NCBI GenBank assembly: GCA_041494245.1
Contig: JBGQAK010000019.1
Span: 1-64,000 of the forward strand
DNA: 64,000 bases
Direction: 5' to 3'
DNA from: RBG-13-68-16 sp041494245
Lineage (GTDB): Bacteria > Acidobacteriota > Thermoanaerobaculia > Thermoanaerobaculales > Thermoanaerobaculaceae
In this document: positions 1 through 8,200 of the stretch, one piece after another
How positions within the stretch are numbered: the stretch's first letter is position 1
How the letters are laid out: every line of letters begins with the position of its first letter
The notes under the pieces: model-generated
Database searches by the model: none
What the model saw: only the letters and a program-made list of their open reading frames with translations
Told to the model about the DNA's origin: nothing
Translations under genes and position numbers: made by a program

Positions 1-334
1 TCGCGCGCAGGGGGCTTGCGAGGCGCAGGCAAGGCGCGAGGAGGCAGGCGATGCTGGAGCATCGTGGCCGACGAGCAACGCAGCATGCGCCCGCAACACC
101 CCTGCGCCCGGAGGGTTACGGCGGCGCGGGGCCATCTGCTGTGTTGCCGCTCCTTGCCGATAGGGGAGCATCGCCTTCGTCGCGGCGCCTTGCATCTGGC
201 CCCGCGGCGCTCGTAACGCGACCGCACCCGATTACTCGGACAGGCTCCTAGCCCGGACGCGTCGCGATCCCCCCGGCATGCCCCGGACGGGACACTGCCA
301 ACCACTGGCTGCTCGTTACCTCGCCTTTCGGGCT
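1..334. repeat. Gene-free region with long imperfect inverted repeat
   Basis: No convincing gene is visible here. Arms at about 28-94 and 128-193 are imperfect reverse complements. Shared blocks include GCAAGGCGC and GGCGATGCT, followed by a GCAAC-x-CAGCA block. The folded RNA or DNA would be a hairpin of about 65 bp with a 30-nt loop. At 250-259 lies TAGCCCGGAC, the reverse complement of part of a 16-bp motif found exactly at 28318 and 53124. The two short forward ORFs here look like by-products of GC-rich sequence. Confidence 0.6.
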
Positions 335-1159
335 CTAACCGGCGGTGGCCGGCGACACCGCGGCCGGCACGTTCGTCCAGTCAATCTGTGAGCCCCAGGC
401 GCTGTGCGGGATGGCGAACACCACCAGCGTGACGACCGCCGCGAGCCCAACGGCGCCACGCGCCGGCCGCCCGCCGCGCAGCCGCCAGAGGGCGAAGACC
501 CACGCGAGGGCCACCAGCAGCGTCTTGTTGTCGGTCAGGTCCCAGCCGAAAGGCACACCGGTCCACCACTGGCCGAACGCGTAGTGCTGCACCAGCGGGC
601 CCAGAAAGAAACCACCGACCAGGAAGAGCCCCAGCGTCGTCCAGGCCAGCCGGCGCATGTCACGCCGCGGCGCCAGCGCCTCGACCCCGGCGCGGACGGC
701 GAACAGCATCCCCAGGAACATCGCCGCGATGTGGGGGATCAGGATCCAAACCGGCACGTCCCCGCGGAAACGGGTGATCGCGGGCCGCTCAGGAAAAACG
801 GTGTGCTCGGCGCCTCGGCTCAGGCGGACCTGGTACTCGAGCTTGCCGGCCGAAGGTTGCCTCGGCAGCGATGCCGCAAGGCTCCCGCCGTCCCTACTCA
901 GTGTGATCACCTGCCACGCATCTGGCGTCGGGTACCGGCGCCAGACCACCTCTCCGGTCACGCCGGGGTCCGGCACCTGGATCCTCACGACCTGGTCCGA
1001 GGCGGTGCTGTTCGAGCGATCGAGGCTCATCCTGATCGTCTGCCCCGCGAGCTGCACGCGGCCGCGCGCCGGATAGGTCGGTCCGGTCGTACGCTGCCAC
1101 ACCAGCGACCCCAGGGTGACCACCACTGCAATGGTCCAACGCCAGAAAGAACCCTTCAC
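335..1159 (-). CDS. Membrane protein of unknown function
   Basis: The protein is 274 aa with a GTG start at 1159 behind a GAGGAGG ribosome-binding site. Its start overlaps the stop of the upstream YitT-like frame by 4 nt (GTGA), so the two were probably translationally coupled. One N-terminal membrane segment (about residues 8-22) is followed by a soluble, probably periplasmic stretch (about 30-130). At least four hydrophobic helices follow, up to about residue 260. A conserved-looking loop reads WWTGVPFGWDLTDNK. I do not recognise a named family. It could be a small membrane protein attached to a transporter or redox system, but nothing here shows which. Confidence 0.6.
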   Translation of the reverse strand: MKGSFWRWTIAVVVTLGSLVWQRTTGPTYPARGRVQLAGQTIRMSLDRSNSTASDQVVRIQVPDPGVTGEVVWRRYPTPDAWQVITLSRDGGSLAASLPRQPSAGKLEYQVRLSRGAEHTVFPERPAITRFRGDVPVWILIPHIAAMFLGMLFAVRAGVEALAPRRDMRRLAWTTLGLFLVGGFFLGPLVQHYAFGQWWTGVPFGWDLTDNKTLLVALAWVFALWRLRGGRPARGAVGLAAVVTLVVFAIPHSAWGSQIDWTNVPAAVSPATAG

Positions 1160-2059
1160 GAAGCCTCCTCACCCGCGTGGGGTGCGAAACCTTCCCCGAG
1201 AACCTCCTGCGCCGGGGTGATCGCCACGAACGCTGCCGGATCTACCTGCGCCACCAGACGCTTGAGGCGGCCCACCTCGTAGGATGCCACCACCACGTAG
1301 AGCACCGGCCGCTGCTCGCCCGTAAAACCGCCCTGCCCCTGAAGCATCGTCACACCTCGGCCCAGGCGCTCCAGCACCGCAAAGCGCACCGCATCCGGGT
1401 TCTGGCTGATGATCAGGGCGGAACGGGCCGCCGAGAACCCCTCCTGGACCACGTCGAGCACCCGCGCGGACACGAACGCCAGCGCGAGCGCCACCATCAT
1501 GGCCTCGGCGCCGAACACGAACGCCGCCACCGCGTAGATCACCACGTTGATCGCCAGCAGCGCCTGTCCCACCCCGACGCCCAGGAAGCGGTGGGCCAGC
1601 CGCGCCAGCACGTCGGTGCCGCCCGTGGTCCCGCGCCCCCTGAACACCAGACCCATGCCCAGGCCATCCATGCAGCCCCCCGTAACAGATCACCAGCAGC
1701 CGGTCGTGGGTCGGGGGCACGAGGAACGGGGCGGAGAGGTCGATCGCCAGCGAAAGCACCACCACCGAGACGGCGGTCCGGATGAAGAACTTCATCCCCC
1801 CGGCAAAGCGCCACCCCAACCACAGGAGGGGAAGGTTCAGCAGCAATACCACCATGCCCACCGGTGTGTTGACGAGGTGGTGGGCGATGATCGAGATGCC
1901 CGTCACGCCGCCGGAGACGACGTTGTTGGGGACGAAGAAGAGGTTCGTACCCGCCGCCACCATAAGCGAGCCCACGACGATCTGGACGTAGTCGAGGACC
2001 ACGCCCGCACGCCCCTGCGGAGCCACAAAGGGAAACCTCACGGCAGGGCATCGTGCCAT
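1156..2059 (-). pseudogene. YitT-family membrane protein, frameshifted
   Basis: YitT-family proteins (DUF161 membrane part plus DUF2179 C-terminal domain) are multi-pass membrane proteins of uncertain transport role. The N-terminal half, from about 2059 and including the motif FVPNNVVSGGVTGISII, lies in one frame. The C-terminal half lies in another, starting near 1671 with STGGTDV-like GTTGGTDVLARL and ending with the DUF2179-like region. The frames meet at a run of six C on the plus strand (1675-1680). Reading one base fewer restores a continuous YitT protein. It is either a recent pseudogene or a homopolymer sequencing error. ATG at 2059 is a guess; GTG at 2002 is also possible. Confidence 0.75.
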
Positions 2060-2165
2060 GTAGCGAGGGATCTGCCAAGCCGCCGGTCCTCCGGCCCTGG
2101 GCCAGGTTCGCCGGCGACGTGAGCGGGCGGCCGGGTTCCTGCTACCCTGACGCCAGGAGGGTGAC

Positions 2166-2471
2166 ATGCTGGAGGCGGTGGTCCTCATCAACGTGAAGCC
2201 GGGCCAGCTGCACAGGGTTGCCGACACGCTTCTGGACCGCGAGGGCGTTCACGAGCTCTACTCCGTGGCCGGGGCCTACGACCTGGTGGCCGTCCTTCGG
2301 ACCTCCCGCAACGAGCGCCTAGAGGAGCTGGTCACCGGCGAGATCGCCTCCCTGCCTGGGGTCGAGCGTACGACCACGCTGGTGGCATTCCGCTGCCTCT
2401 CGCGCCGCGAGGCCGACGGCACGTTCTCGCTCGGCCTCGAGCCGGAGAAGGGCGACACGCCCAAGAAGTGA
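2166..2471 (+). CDS. Stand-alone Lrp/AsnC-type ligand-binding (RAM) domain protein
   Basis: The protein is 101 aa and corresponds to only the C-terminal effector-binding domain of Lrp/AsnC regulators, with no helix-turn-helix. The pattern AVVLINVKPGQ, then VHELYSVAGAYDLVAVL, then IASLPGVERTTTLVAF is typical of the alpha/beta-sandwich RAM fold, which binds amino acids and oligomerises. A strong AGGAGGGTG ribosome-binding site precedes ATG at 2166. It is divergent from the YitT-like gene. Such single-domain proteins may sense ligands or modulate full-length Lrp partners; the ligand cannot be read from sequence. Confidence 0.85.
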   Translation: MLEAVVLINVKPGQLHRVADTLLDREGVHELYSVAGAYDLVAVLRTSRNERLEELVTGEIASLPGVERTTTLVAFRCLSRREADGTFSLGLEPEKGDTPKK

Positions 2472-2483
2472 CCGGACGCGCCG

Positions 2484-3239
2484 TCAGCCGCGGCGCAGGT
2501 GGGCGAGCTCCTCGACGTTGCCGGCGGGGCCGGCGATCGGTGAGGGGATGCGGGCGAGGCAGGTCAGACCGAGCCCGGAGGCGACCTCCAGCGCCGCGGC
2601 GATCGCCGCTTCGCGCACCACCGGGTCACGCACCACACCGCCCTTACCGACTTGCTCTCGCCCCGCCTCGAACTGCGGTTTGACCAACACGACCAGCTCA
2701 CCATCGCCCGCAAGCAGAGGCACGAGCGCCGGGAGCACGAGCCGCAGTGAGATGAACGAGACGTCCACCGTGACGAGGCCGAAGGGGCCCGGAACGTCCT
2801 CCGGCGCCAGGTAGCGGACGTTGATCCCCTCCTTGATCACCACGCGCGGGTCCTGCCGCAGACTCCAGTCGAGCTGTCCGTGTCCCACATCCAGAGCGAC
2901 GACCAGCGCAGCGCCGCGTTCGAGCAGCACGTGGGTAAAGCCTCCGGTGGAGGCGCCGACGTCCAGGCAGCGCCTGCCCACGGGTGAGATGGCGAAGGCG
3001 TCCAGCGCCGCGGCCAGCTTCACGCCGCCCCGCGAGACCCATGGGTGCTCCGCGGCCACGATCACGACCGTGGCGTCGGGGGCGACCGCCTTCCCCGCCT
3101 TGTCCGCGATCTCGCCCTCGACACGCACCAGCCCGGCCAAGATCACGCTCTGCGCTCGGGCCCTCGACGGAACGAGCCCACGCTCGAGGAGGAGCTGATC
3201 GAGCCGCACTCGTGCCTTGGCCACGAGCGATGCTAGCAT
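2484..3239 (-). CDS. tlyA: TlyA-family rRNA ribose-2'-O-methyltransferase / hemolysin-like
   Basis: An N-terminal S4 RNA-binding domain (RVRLDQLLLERGLV...) is followed by an FtsJ-like SAM methyltransferase fold. The SAM motif is CLDVGASTGGFTHVLLERGA. The region VDVSFISL and the late KPQFE motif carry the family's catalytic Lys/Asp/Lys pattern. Family members methylate 16S and/or 23S rRNA cytidines. ATG at 3239 (MLASLVAKARVRLDQ) is preferred; ATG at 3251 would add four residues. The 5' end overlaps or nearly abuts the divergent prenyltransferase start at 3250, so the two genes must share promoter sequence inside each other's 5' ends. Confidence 0.9.
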   Translation of the reverse strand: MLASLVAKARVRLDQLLLERGLVPSRARAQSVILAGLVRVEGEIADKAGKAVAPDATVVIVAAEHPWVSRGGVKLAAALDAFAISPVGRRCLDVGASTGGFTHVLLERGAALVVALDVGHGQLDWSLRQDPRVVIKEGINVRYLAPEDVPGPFGLVTVDVSFISLRLVLPALVPLLAGDGELVVLVKPQFEAGREQVGKGGVVRDPVVREAAIAAALEVASGLGLTCLARIPSPIAGPAGNVEELAHLRRG

Positions 3240-3249
3240 TGGCTCTGTC

Positions 3250-4125
3250 ATGCGGGGAAAGGGCTTTTCCGCTCTGGTCCGGGCGATTCGGCCCCGCCAC
3301 TGGCTCAAGAACGGGTTCGTGCTCGCGCCGGCGGTGTTCGCCGGCCATGCCTTCGACCCGTCCGCCATGCTCAAGGCCACGCTCGTGGCAGCGGCGTTCT
3401 GCCTGGCGTCCTCCGCCGGCTACCTGGTCAACGACGTGCTCGACCGCGAGGCCGACCGCAACGACCCCGTGAAGAAGGCGAGGCCGGTCGCGAGCGGCGA
3501 GATGAGCGTCGGGGCGGCGCTCGCCTGGGCTGTCGTGCTGCTTGCGGCGGCGCTCGCGCTCGGGCTCCGTCAGGGCACGCTCGTGCTGCTGGCGGTCGCC
3601 GGCTACGCGTCGCTCACGCTCCTCTACTCGGTGTTCCTCAAGGGTGTGCCGGTCGTGGACGTGATGGTGCTCGCGACCGGCTTCCTCGTGCGCCTGGTTG
3701 CGGGAGCAGTGGCGATCCCGGTGATGATCTCGCACTGGCTGATCGTGTGCGGCTTTCTCCTGGCGCTCCTGCTCGCCTTCGGCAAGCGCCTCCCCGAGGC
3801 GGACCGGCCCAAGAGCCGCTCCCCCCACTACCCGCTCTCGTTCCTCCATGACGTGGTGACCATGCTCGCCGGGGTCACCCTCGTCGCCTACACGCTCTAC
3901 ACGGTCGCACCGGACACCACGGCCAAGCTCGGCGGCTCAAGAGGCCTCCTGCTCACCGTGCCGCTGGTGCTGTTCGGGATCTTGCGCTACCTGCTGCTAC
4001 TGCACCGGGAGGGGGCGCAGGACCCGACCGCCACGCTCTTCCGGGACCGCGCGTTGCTGGCCACCGTGGTGCTCTGGATCGCCACCGCCGGCATCGTTGT
4101 CTACACCTCCGGGGGCCCAAGGTGA
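3250..4125 (+). CDS. UbiA-family prenyltransferase, decaprenyl-phosphate phosphoribosyltransferase-like
   Basis: A 291-aa integral membrane protein with about eight or nine helices. The first Asp-rich motif is NDVLDREADR (residues 61-70), followed by NDPVKKARPVASG. This combination, with the N-terminal RPRHWLKN, is typical of the UbiA branch that makes polyprenyl-phosphoryl phosphoribose, as opposed to ubiquinone or heme O synthases. It would use a polyprenyl phosphate acceptor at the inner membrane. ATG at 3250 is preferred over 3217, which would overlap tlyA more. Its stop overlaps the next gene by 4 nt. The phosphoribosyltransferase assignment is inferred; the UbiA family is clear. Confidence 0.8.
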   Translation: MRGKGFSALVRAIRPRHWLKNGFVLAPAVFAGHAFDPSAMLKATLVAAAFCLASSAGYLVNDVLDREADRNDPVKKARPVASGEMSVGAALAWAVVLLAAALALGLRQGTLVLLAVAGYASLTLLYSVFLKGVPVVDVMVLATGFLVRLVAGAVAIPVMISHWLIVCGFLLALLLAFGKRLPEADRPKSRSPHYPLSFLHDVVTMLAGVTLVAYTLYTVAPDTTAKLGGSRGLLLTVPLVLFGILRYLLLLHREGAQDPTATLFRDRALLATVVLWIATAGIVVYTSGGPR

Positions 4126-5243
4126 GGAGCCGGGTGGCGGTGCTCCGCACCCGCCCCGAGTCCGTCCTCAACGACGTTTCGCGCCTGTGCGAGCAGGCCG
4201 GGGTCAGAACGGCGCTGCGCCCCGGCGCGACGACGATCCTGAAGGACAACATCTCCTGGCACTACCCTTTCCCCGCGGCCAACACCACCCCATGGCAGCT
4301 GGAGGGGACGATCCTCGCGCTCCGGGAGGCCGGCTTCCCCGACCTCGTGTGCGTGCAGAACGACACGGTGGTCACCAGCCCCAGAAAGGGTGAGCGCCTC
4401 AACGGCTACCTCCGGGTGCTGGGCAGGCACAACGTCCCGATCCGGTACAACTGCTTCGACTGGGACCTCAAGTGGGTGCGCTACGAGCCGAAGGGCGCGA
4501 TGCTGGCGTTGCCGAAGATCTTCCCGCACGGCATCCACATCCCGGAGTTCTTCTTCGGTACCAACATCGTGCACCTGCCCACCGTGAAGTGCCACATCTA
4601 CACCACCACCACCGGTGCCATGAAGAACGCGTTCGGCGGCCTGCTGGCCACGCGCCGGCACTACACGCACACCTGGATCCACGAGACGCTCGTGGATCTC
4701 CTCACCATCCAGAAGGAGATCCACGCAGGGCTGTTCGCCATCATGGACGGCACCACCGTGGGGAACGGGCCCGGTCCCCGCACGATGGTGCCGGTGCGGA
4801 AGGACGTGCTGCTGGCCTCCGCCGACCAGGTCGCCATCGACGCGGTAGCCGCGAAGCTGATGGGGTTCGACCCGCTTTCCATCCGCTACCTGGCGCTCGC
4901 GCACGGGCGCGGGCTGGGGGTCGCGGACCCGCACGACATCGAGCTGGTCGGCGAGCCGGAGATCGGGCGGGAGAACTGGCACTTCTCCGTGGGAGACAAT
5001 TTGGCGAGCCGGGTCGGGGACGTGCTCTGGTTCGGCCCGCTCAAGCGGCTCCAGAGGCTCTTCTTCCGGACGCCGCTGGTGTACGTCTTCGTGGCCGGCT
5101 CGTACCTCTACCACGACTTTTTCTGGTACCCGGTGTTCGGCAGGCGGCGGGTGCGGGAATTCATCCGCACCTCCCCCTGGGGCGCCCTGTTTGACCGCTA
5201 CCTGCACGAGCAGGCCGCCGCCACCGCGTCGCGAGCGAGCTAG
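4122..5243 (+). CDS. DUF362 domain-containing protein
   Basis: The protein is 373 aa and starts at GTG 4122, inside the stop of the prenyltransferase gene (GTGA overlap), so it is probably translationally coupled. It has the DUF362 pattern: an early KDNISWHYPFPAANTTPW segment, HLPTVKCHIYTTTTGAMKN in the middle and DQVAIDAVAAKLMGFDP later. The Lys/Cys/His cluster around KCH is conserved in the family. No 4Fe-4S ferredoxin domain, found in some DUF362 proteins, is visible. A C-terminal hydrophobic patch (about 310-340, VYVFVAGSYLYHDFFWYPV) suggests membrane association. The biochemical role of DUF362 is not established. Position between a prenyltransferase and a glycosyltransferase suggests envelope glycolipid metabolism. 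Confidence 0.8.
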   Translation: MRSRVAVLRTRPESVLNDVSRLCEQAGVRTALRPGATTILKDNISWHYPFPAANTTPWQLEGTILALREAGFPDLVCVQNDTVVTSPRKGERLNGYLRVLGRHNVPIRYNCFDWDLKWVRYEPKGAMLALPKIFPHGIHIPEFFFGTNIVHLPTVKCHIYTTTTGAMKNAFGGLLATRRHYTHTWIHETLVDLLTIQKEIHAGLFAIMDGTTVGNGPGPRTMVPVRKDVLLASADQVAIDAVAAKLMGFDPLSIRYLALAHGRGLGVADPHDIELVGEPEIGRENWHFSVGDNLASRVGDVLWFGPLKRLQRLFFRTPLVYVFVAGSYLYHDFFWYPVFGRRRVREFIRTSPWGALFDRYLHEQAAATASRAS

Positions 5244-5269
5244 GGGATGCGGCTGCGCAGGGGCGGCCG

Positions 5270-8200
5270 ATGAGAGAGCGCTCTACCCGCTTTCGCTGGT
5301 ACCTCGGCGGGCTCCTCATCCTTGCCCTCGCGGTCCGCCTGTTCGGACTCGACTTCGACCAGTGGCACTGGTTTCACCCCGACGAGCGGCGGATTGCCGA
5401 GGCGGTCTCGCAGCTCTCGTTCGCGCCGCTCCAGCTCAACCCGCACTTCTTCGCCTACGGCTCCTTCCCGCTCTACATCACCAGGGCGGCAACGGCCGTC
5501 GTGACCGTGTTGGACCCGGGGCTGGCCTCCTACGAGTCCGCGATCCTCGTCGGCCGCGCCCTCTCGGCGATCTGGGGTGTGGCGACGGTCGCGCTGTTGG
5601 CCCTGCTTGGCCGCCGGCTCTACGGCGAGGGAGTCGGGCTCCTCGCGGGGTTGCTCCTCGCCACCACCGTCCTGCACGTTCAGAACTCCCACTTCGCAAC
5701 CAACGACGTCGCACTCACCTTCCTGGTGCTGCTGGCGCTCGCCTGCACGGTGGGGATCGTCGAGCGCGGGAGGCTAAGGGATTTTGCGGGAACGGGGATC
5801 GCCATCGGCCTCGCCGTCGCGACTAAATTCAGCGCGCTGCCGCTCGTGCTACCCCTCGGCGTCGCAGCGCTCATCCGCTGGCGCCGGGAGAGACAGCTGA
5901 CGCGCCCGATGATCGGCCTGGGCCTCGCAGCGGGATGCGCGCTGGCGGCCTTTGCCGTTGCCCAGCCGTACGCCCTCCTCGATGCGCGCACATTCCTCCA
6001 CGATATCCTCGAGCAGGGCCGGATGGTGCGCACCGCCGGCCTCGTCCCCTACACGACCCAGTACGTCGGCGTCCCCAAGGTCCTGTACGACCTGCGCGAG
6101 ATGGTGGTGTGGGGGATGGGACCGCTGCTGGGCGTCGCGGCGCTGGTAGGCACGGCGCGCCGCGTGCGCTGGAGCTCCGCGGGGATCCCGGGCGCCGACT
6201 GGGTGCTCCTGGCGTGGGTCGTCCCCTGCTTCGCCCTCACGGCCTCCTTCGACGTGAAGTTCCTGCGTTACCTGCTGCCGATCTACCCCGTCCTCGTGCT
6301 CTGGGGCGCCGCCTGGCTCCACGCGTGGGCCGGGCGCTCGCGGGGCGGGCGGTGGGCGCGCGCCACGGTGGCGGCGGGCACCGCGTTCTACCTGCTCGCG
6401 TTCCTCTCCATCTACGCCAGGCCGCACGCGGCGGTCAGCGCCTCGTCCTGGTTCTACGAGCACGTTCCCTCGGGGTCGAGGGTGCTGAGCCAGGAGTGGG
6501 ACGAGGGGTTCCCGCTGCCCCTGCCCGGCGGCGACCCGAGGAGCTATCGCGTCGTCGCCTTTCCGTACTACGAGGCGGACGGTCCGGGCAAGATCGCACG
6601 GCTCGCCAACGAGCTCGCAGGCTCGGACGTCGTGGTGCTCCAGACGAAGCGGATCTACGGCGCGGTCACCCGCGCACCCCAGAAGTACCCGCTCACGGTC
6701 AACTGCTTCCGCCTGCTCTTCGCCGGCGACCTTGGCTACACGCTGGTCAAGGACGTGACGTCCCGTCCCGGCCTGCTGGGGATCGAGCTGCCCGACGAGC
6801 TGGCCGACGAGTCGTTCTCTGTCTACGACCACCCCAAGGCGGTGATCTTCCGGAACACCGGCCGCATGAGCGCCGCCGCCATCGAGGGCGCGATCGTGCA
6901 CGGGCTCCCCTCCCGGCCGCTCACGAGGAACGACCTGCTGCTCGCCCGGGCGGGCAGCCCGCTGCCTCCAGAGGGCGAGGCCGAAGGCCGGGTGCGTTCC
7001 TCGCTCCTCGCCACCGTGCTCTGCGTGCTCCTGCTCGAGCTTCTCGGCCTGGCCGCGTACGCGGTGCTCAAGGAGCTTCTGCCGCCGCGGGCCGGCCTCT
7101 ACGCGCTCGCGAAGGTGATCGGGGTTCTGCTCTTCGCCTACGTCCCCTGGCTCGCGGTCAGTGCGGCCGGGTTGCCATTCGACCAGCCGCTGCTGCTGGC
7201 GACCGCGCTGCTGCTCTGCGGGGCTGGCTGGCTCGCCTACAGACGGCGGCGCGAGATCCCCGTCCCGCGCGCGGAGCTGATCGGCACCGAGGGCGCAGTG
7301 TGGCTCGCGTTCGCGTTCTTCCTCGCGCTGCGCACCCTCAACCCGGAGATCTTCTGGGGCGAGAAGCCGATGGACTTCGCCTTCCTCAACACGCTCTATC
7401 GCAGCACCACGCTGCCGCCCCCGGAGCCGTGGTTTGCAGGCTCGCCGCTCTGGTACACCTACTTCGGGCACTTCACCGTGGTGGCCGTGGGGAAGGTGCT
7501 CGCGATCCAACCCGCCGTGATGTTCAACCTCGGCATCGCCCTTACGGCCGCCCTCACTGCCGCGGCGCTCTTCTCAGCCGGCTCGGTGCTCGGCAGGAGC
7601 TGGCGCCCGGGCGCGATCGCGGCCGGCCTCACGCTGTTCGCCGGCAACCTCGCGGGGGTGCGCGAGCTGCTGGTCGGCCGGGCGATCAACTTCGACTACT
7701 TCTGGGCGATCTCACGGGTGATCCCGGACACCATCAACGAGTTCCCCTTCTGGAGCTTCGTCTTCGCCGACCTGCACGCCCACGTGCTGGTGCTGCCAAC
7801 CTCGGTCGCGCTCCTGGCCCTGGTCGTGCTCTGGGTGAGTCGGCAGGCCGAGCCCACGCCGCAGCGCCCGCGGCTCGCCGCCCTCACGCTCCTGGCGCTC
7901 TGCGTGCTGACGCTGGGGGCCGTCACGGTGACCAACGGCTGGAGCATGCCCACCGCGGTCGCGCTGCTCCTGGCGGTGCTCGGCACGGACTGGCTGGTGC
8001 GCCGGACGCGGGGCGGCACCGGGCGTTTCCTTCGAACTTTCGCCATGGGAGTTGTGTTCCCGGCGGGCGTGATCGTCGGCGGTGCGCTCCTCGCCTACCG
8101 CCCGTTCTGGCGCCACTTCACGCCGCCGGCGAGCCAGTGGGGGCTGGAGGTCGGGCCGTTCGCCCGCCCCGGCGGCGTGCTCACGATCTTCGGCGTGTTC

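Noticed and set aside
1..251. Two 66-aa ORFs at the left end
   Set aside because: They lie inside the inverted repeat, have no ribosome-binding site and no recognisable protein.
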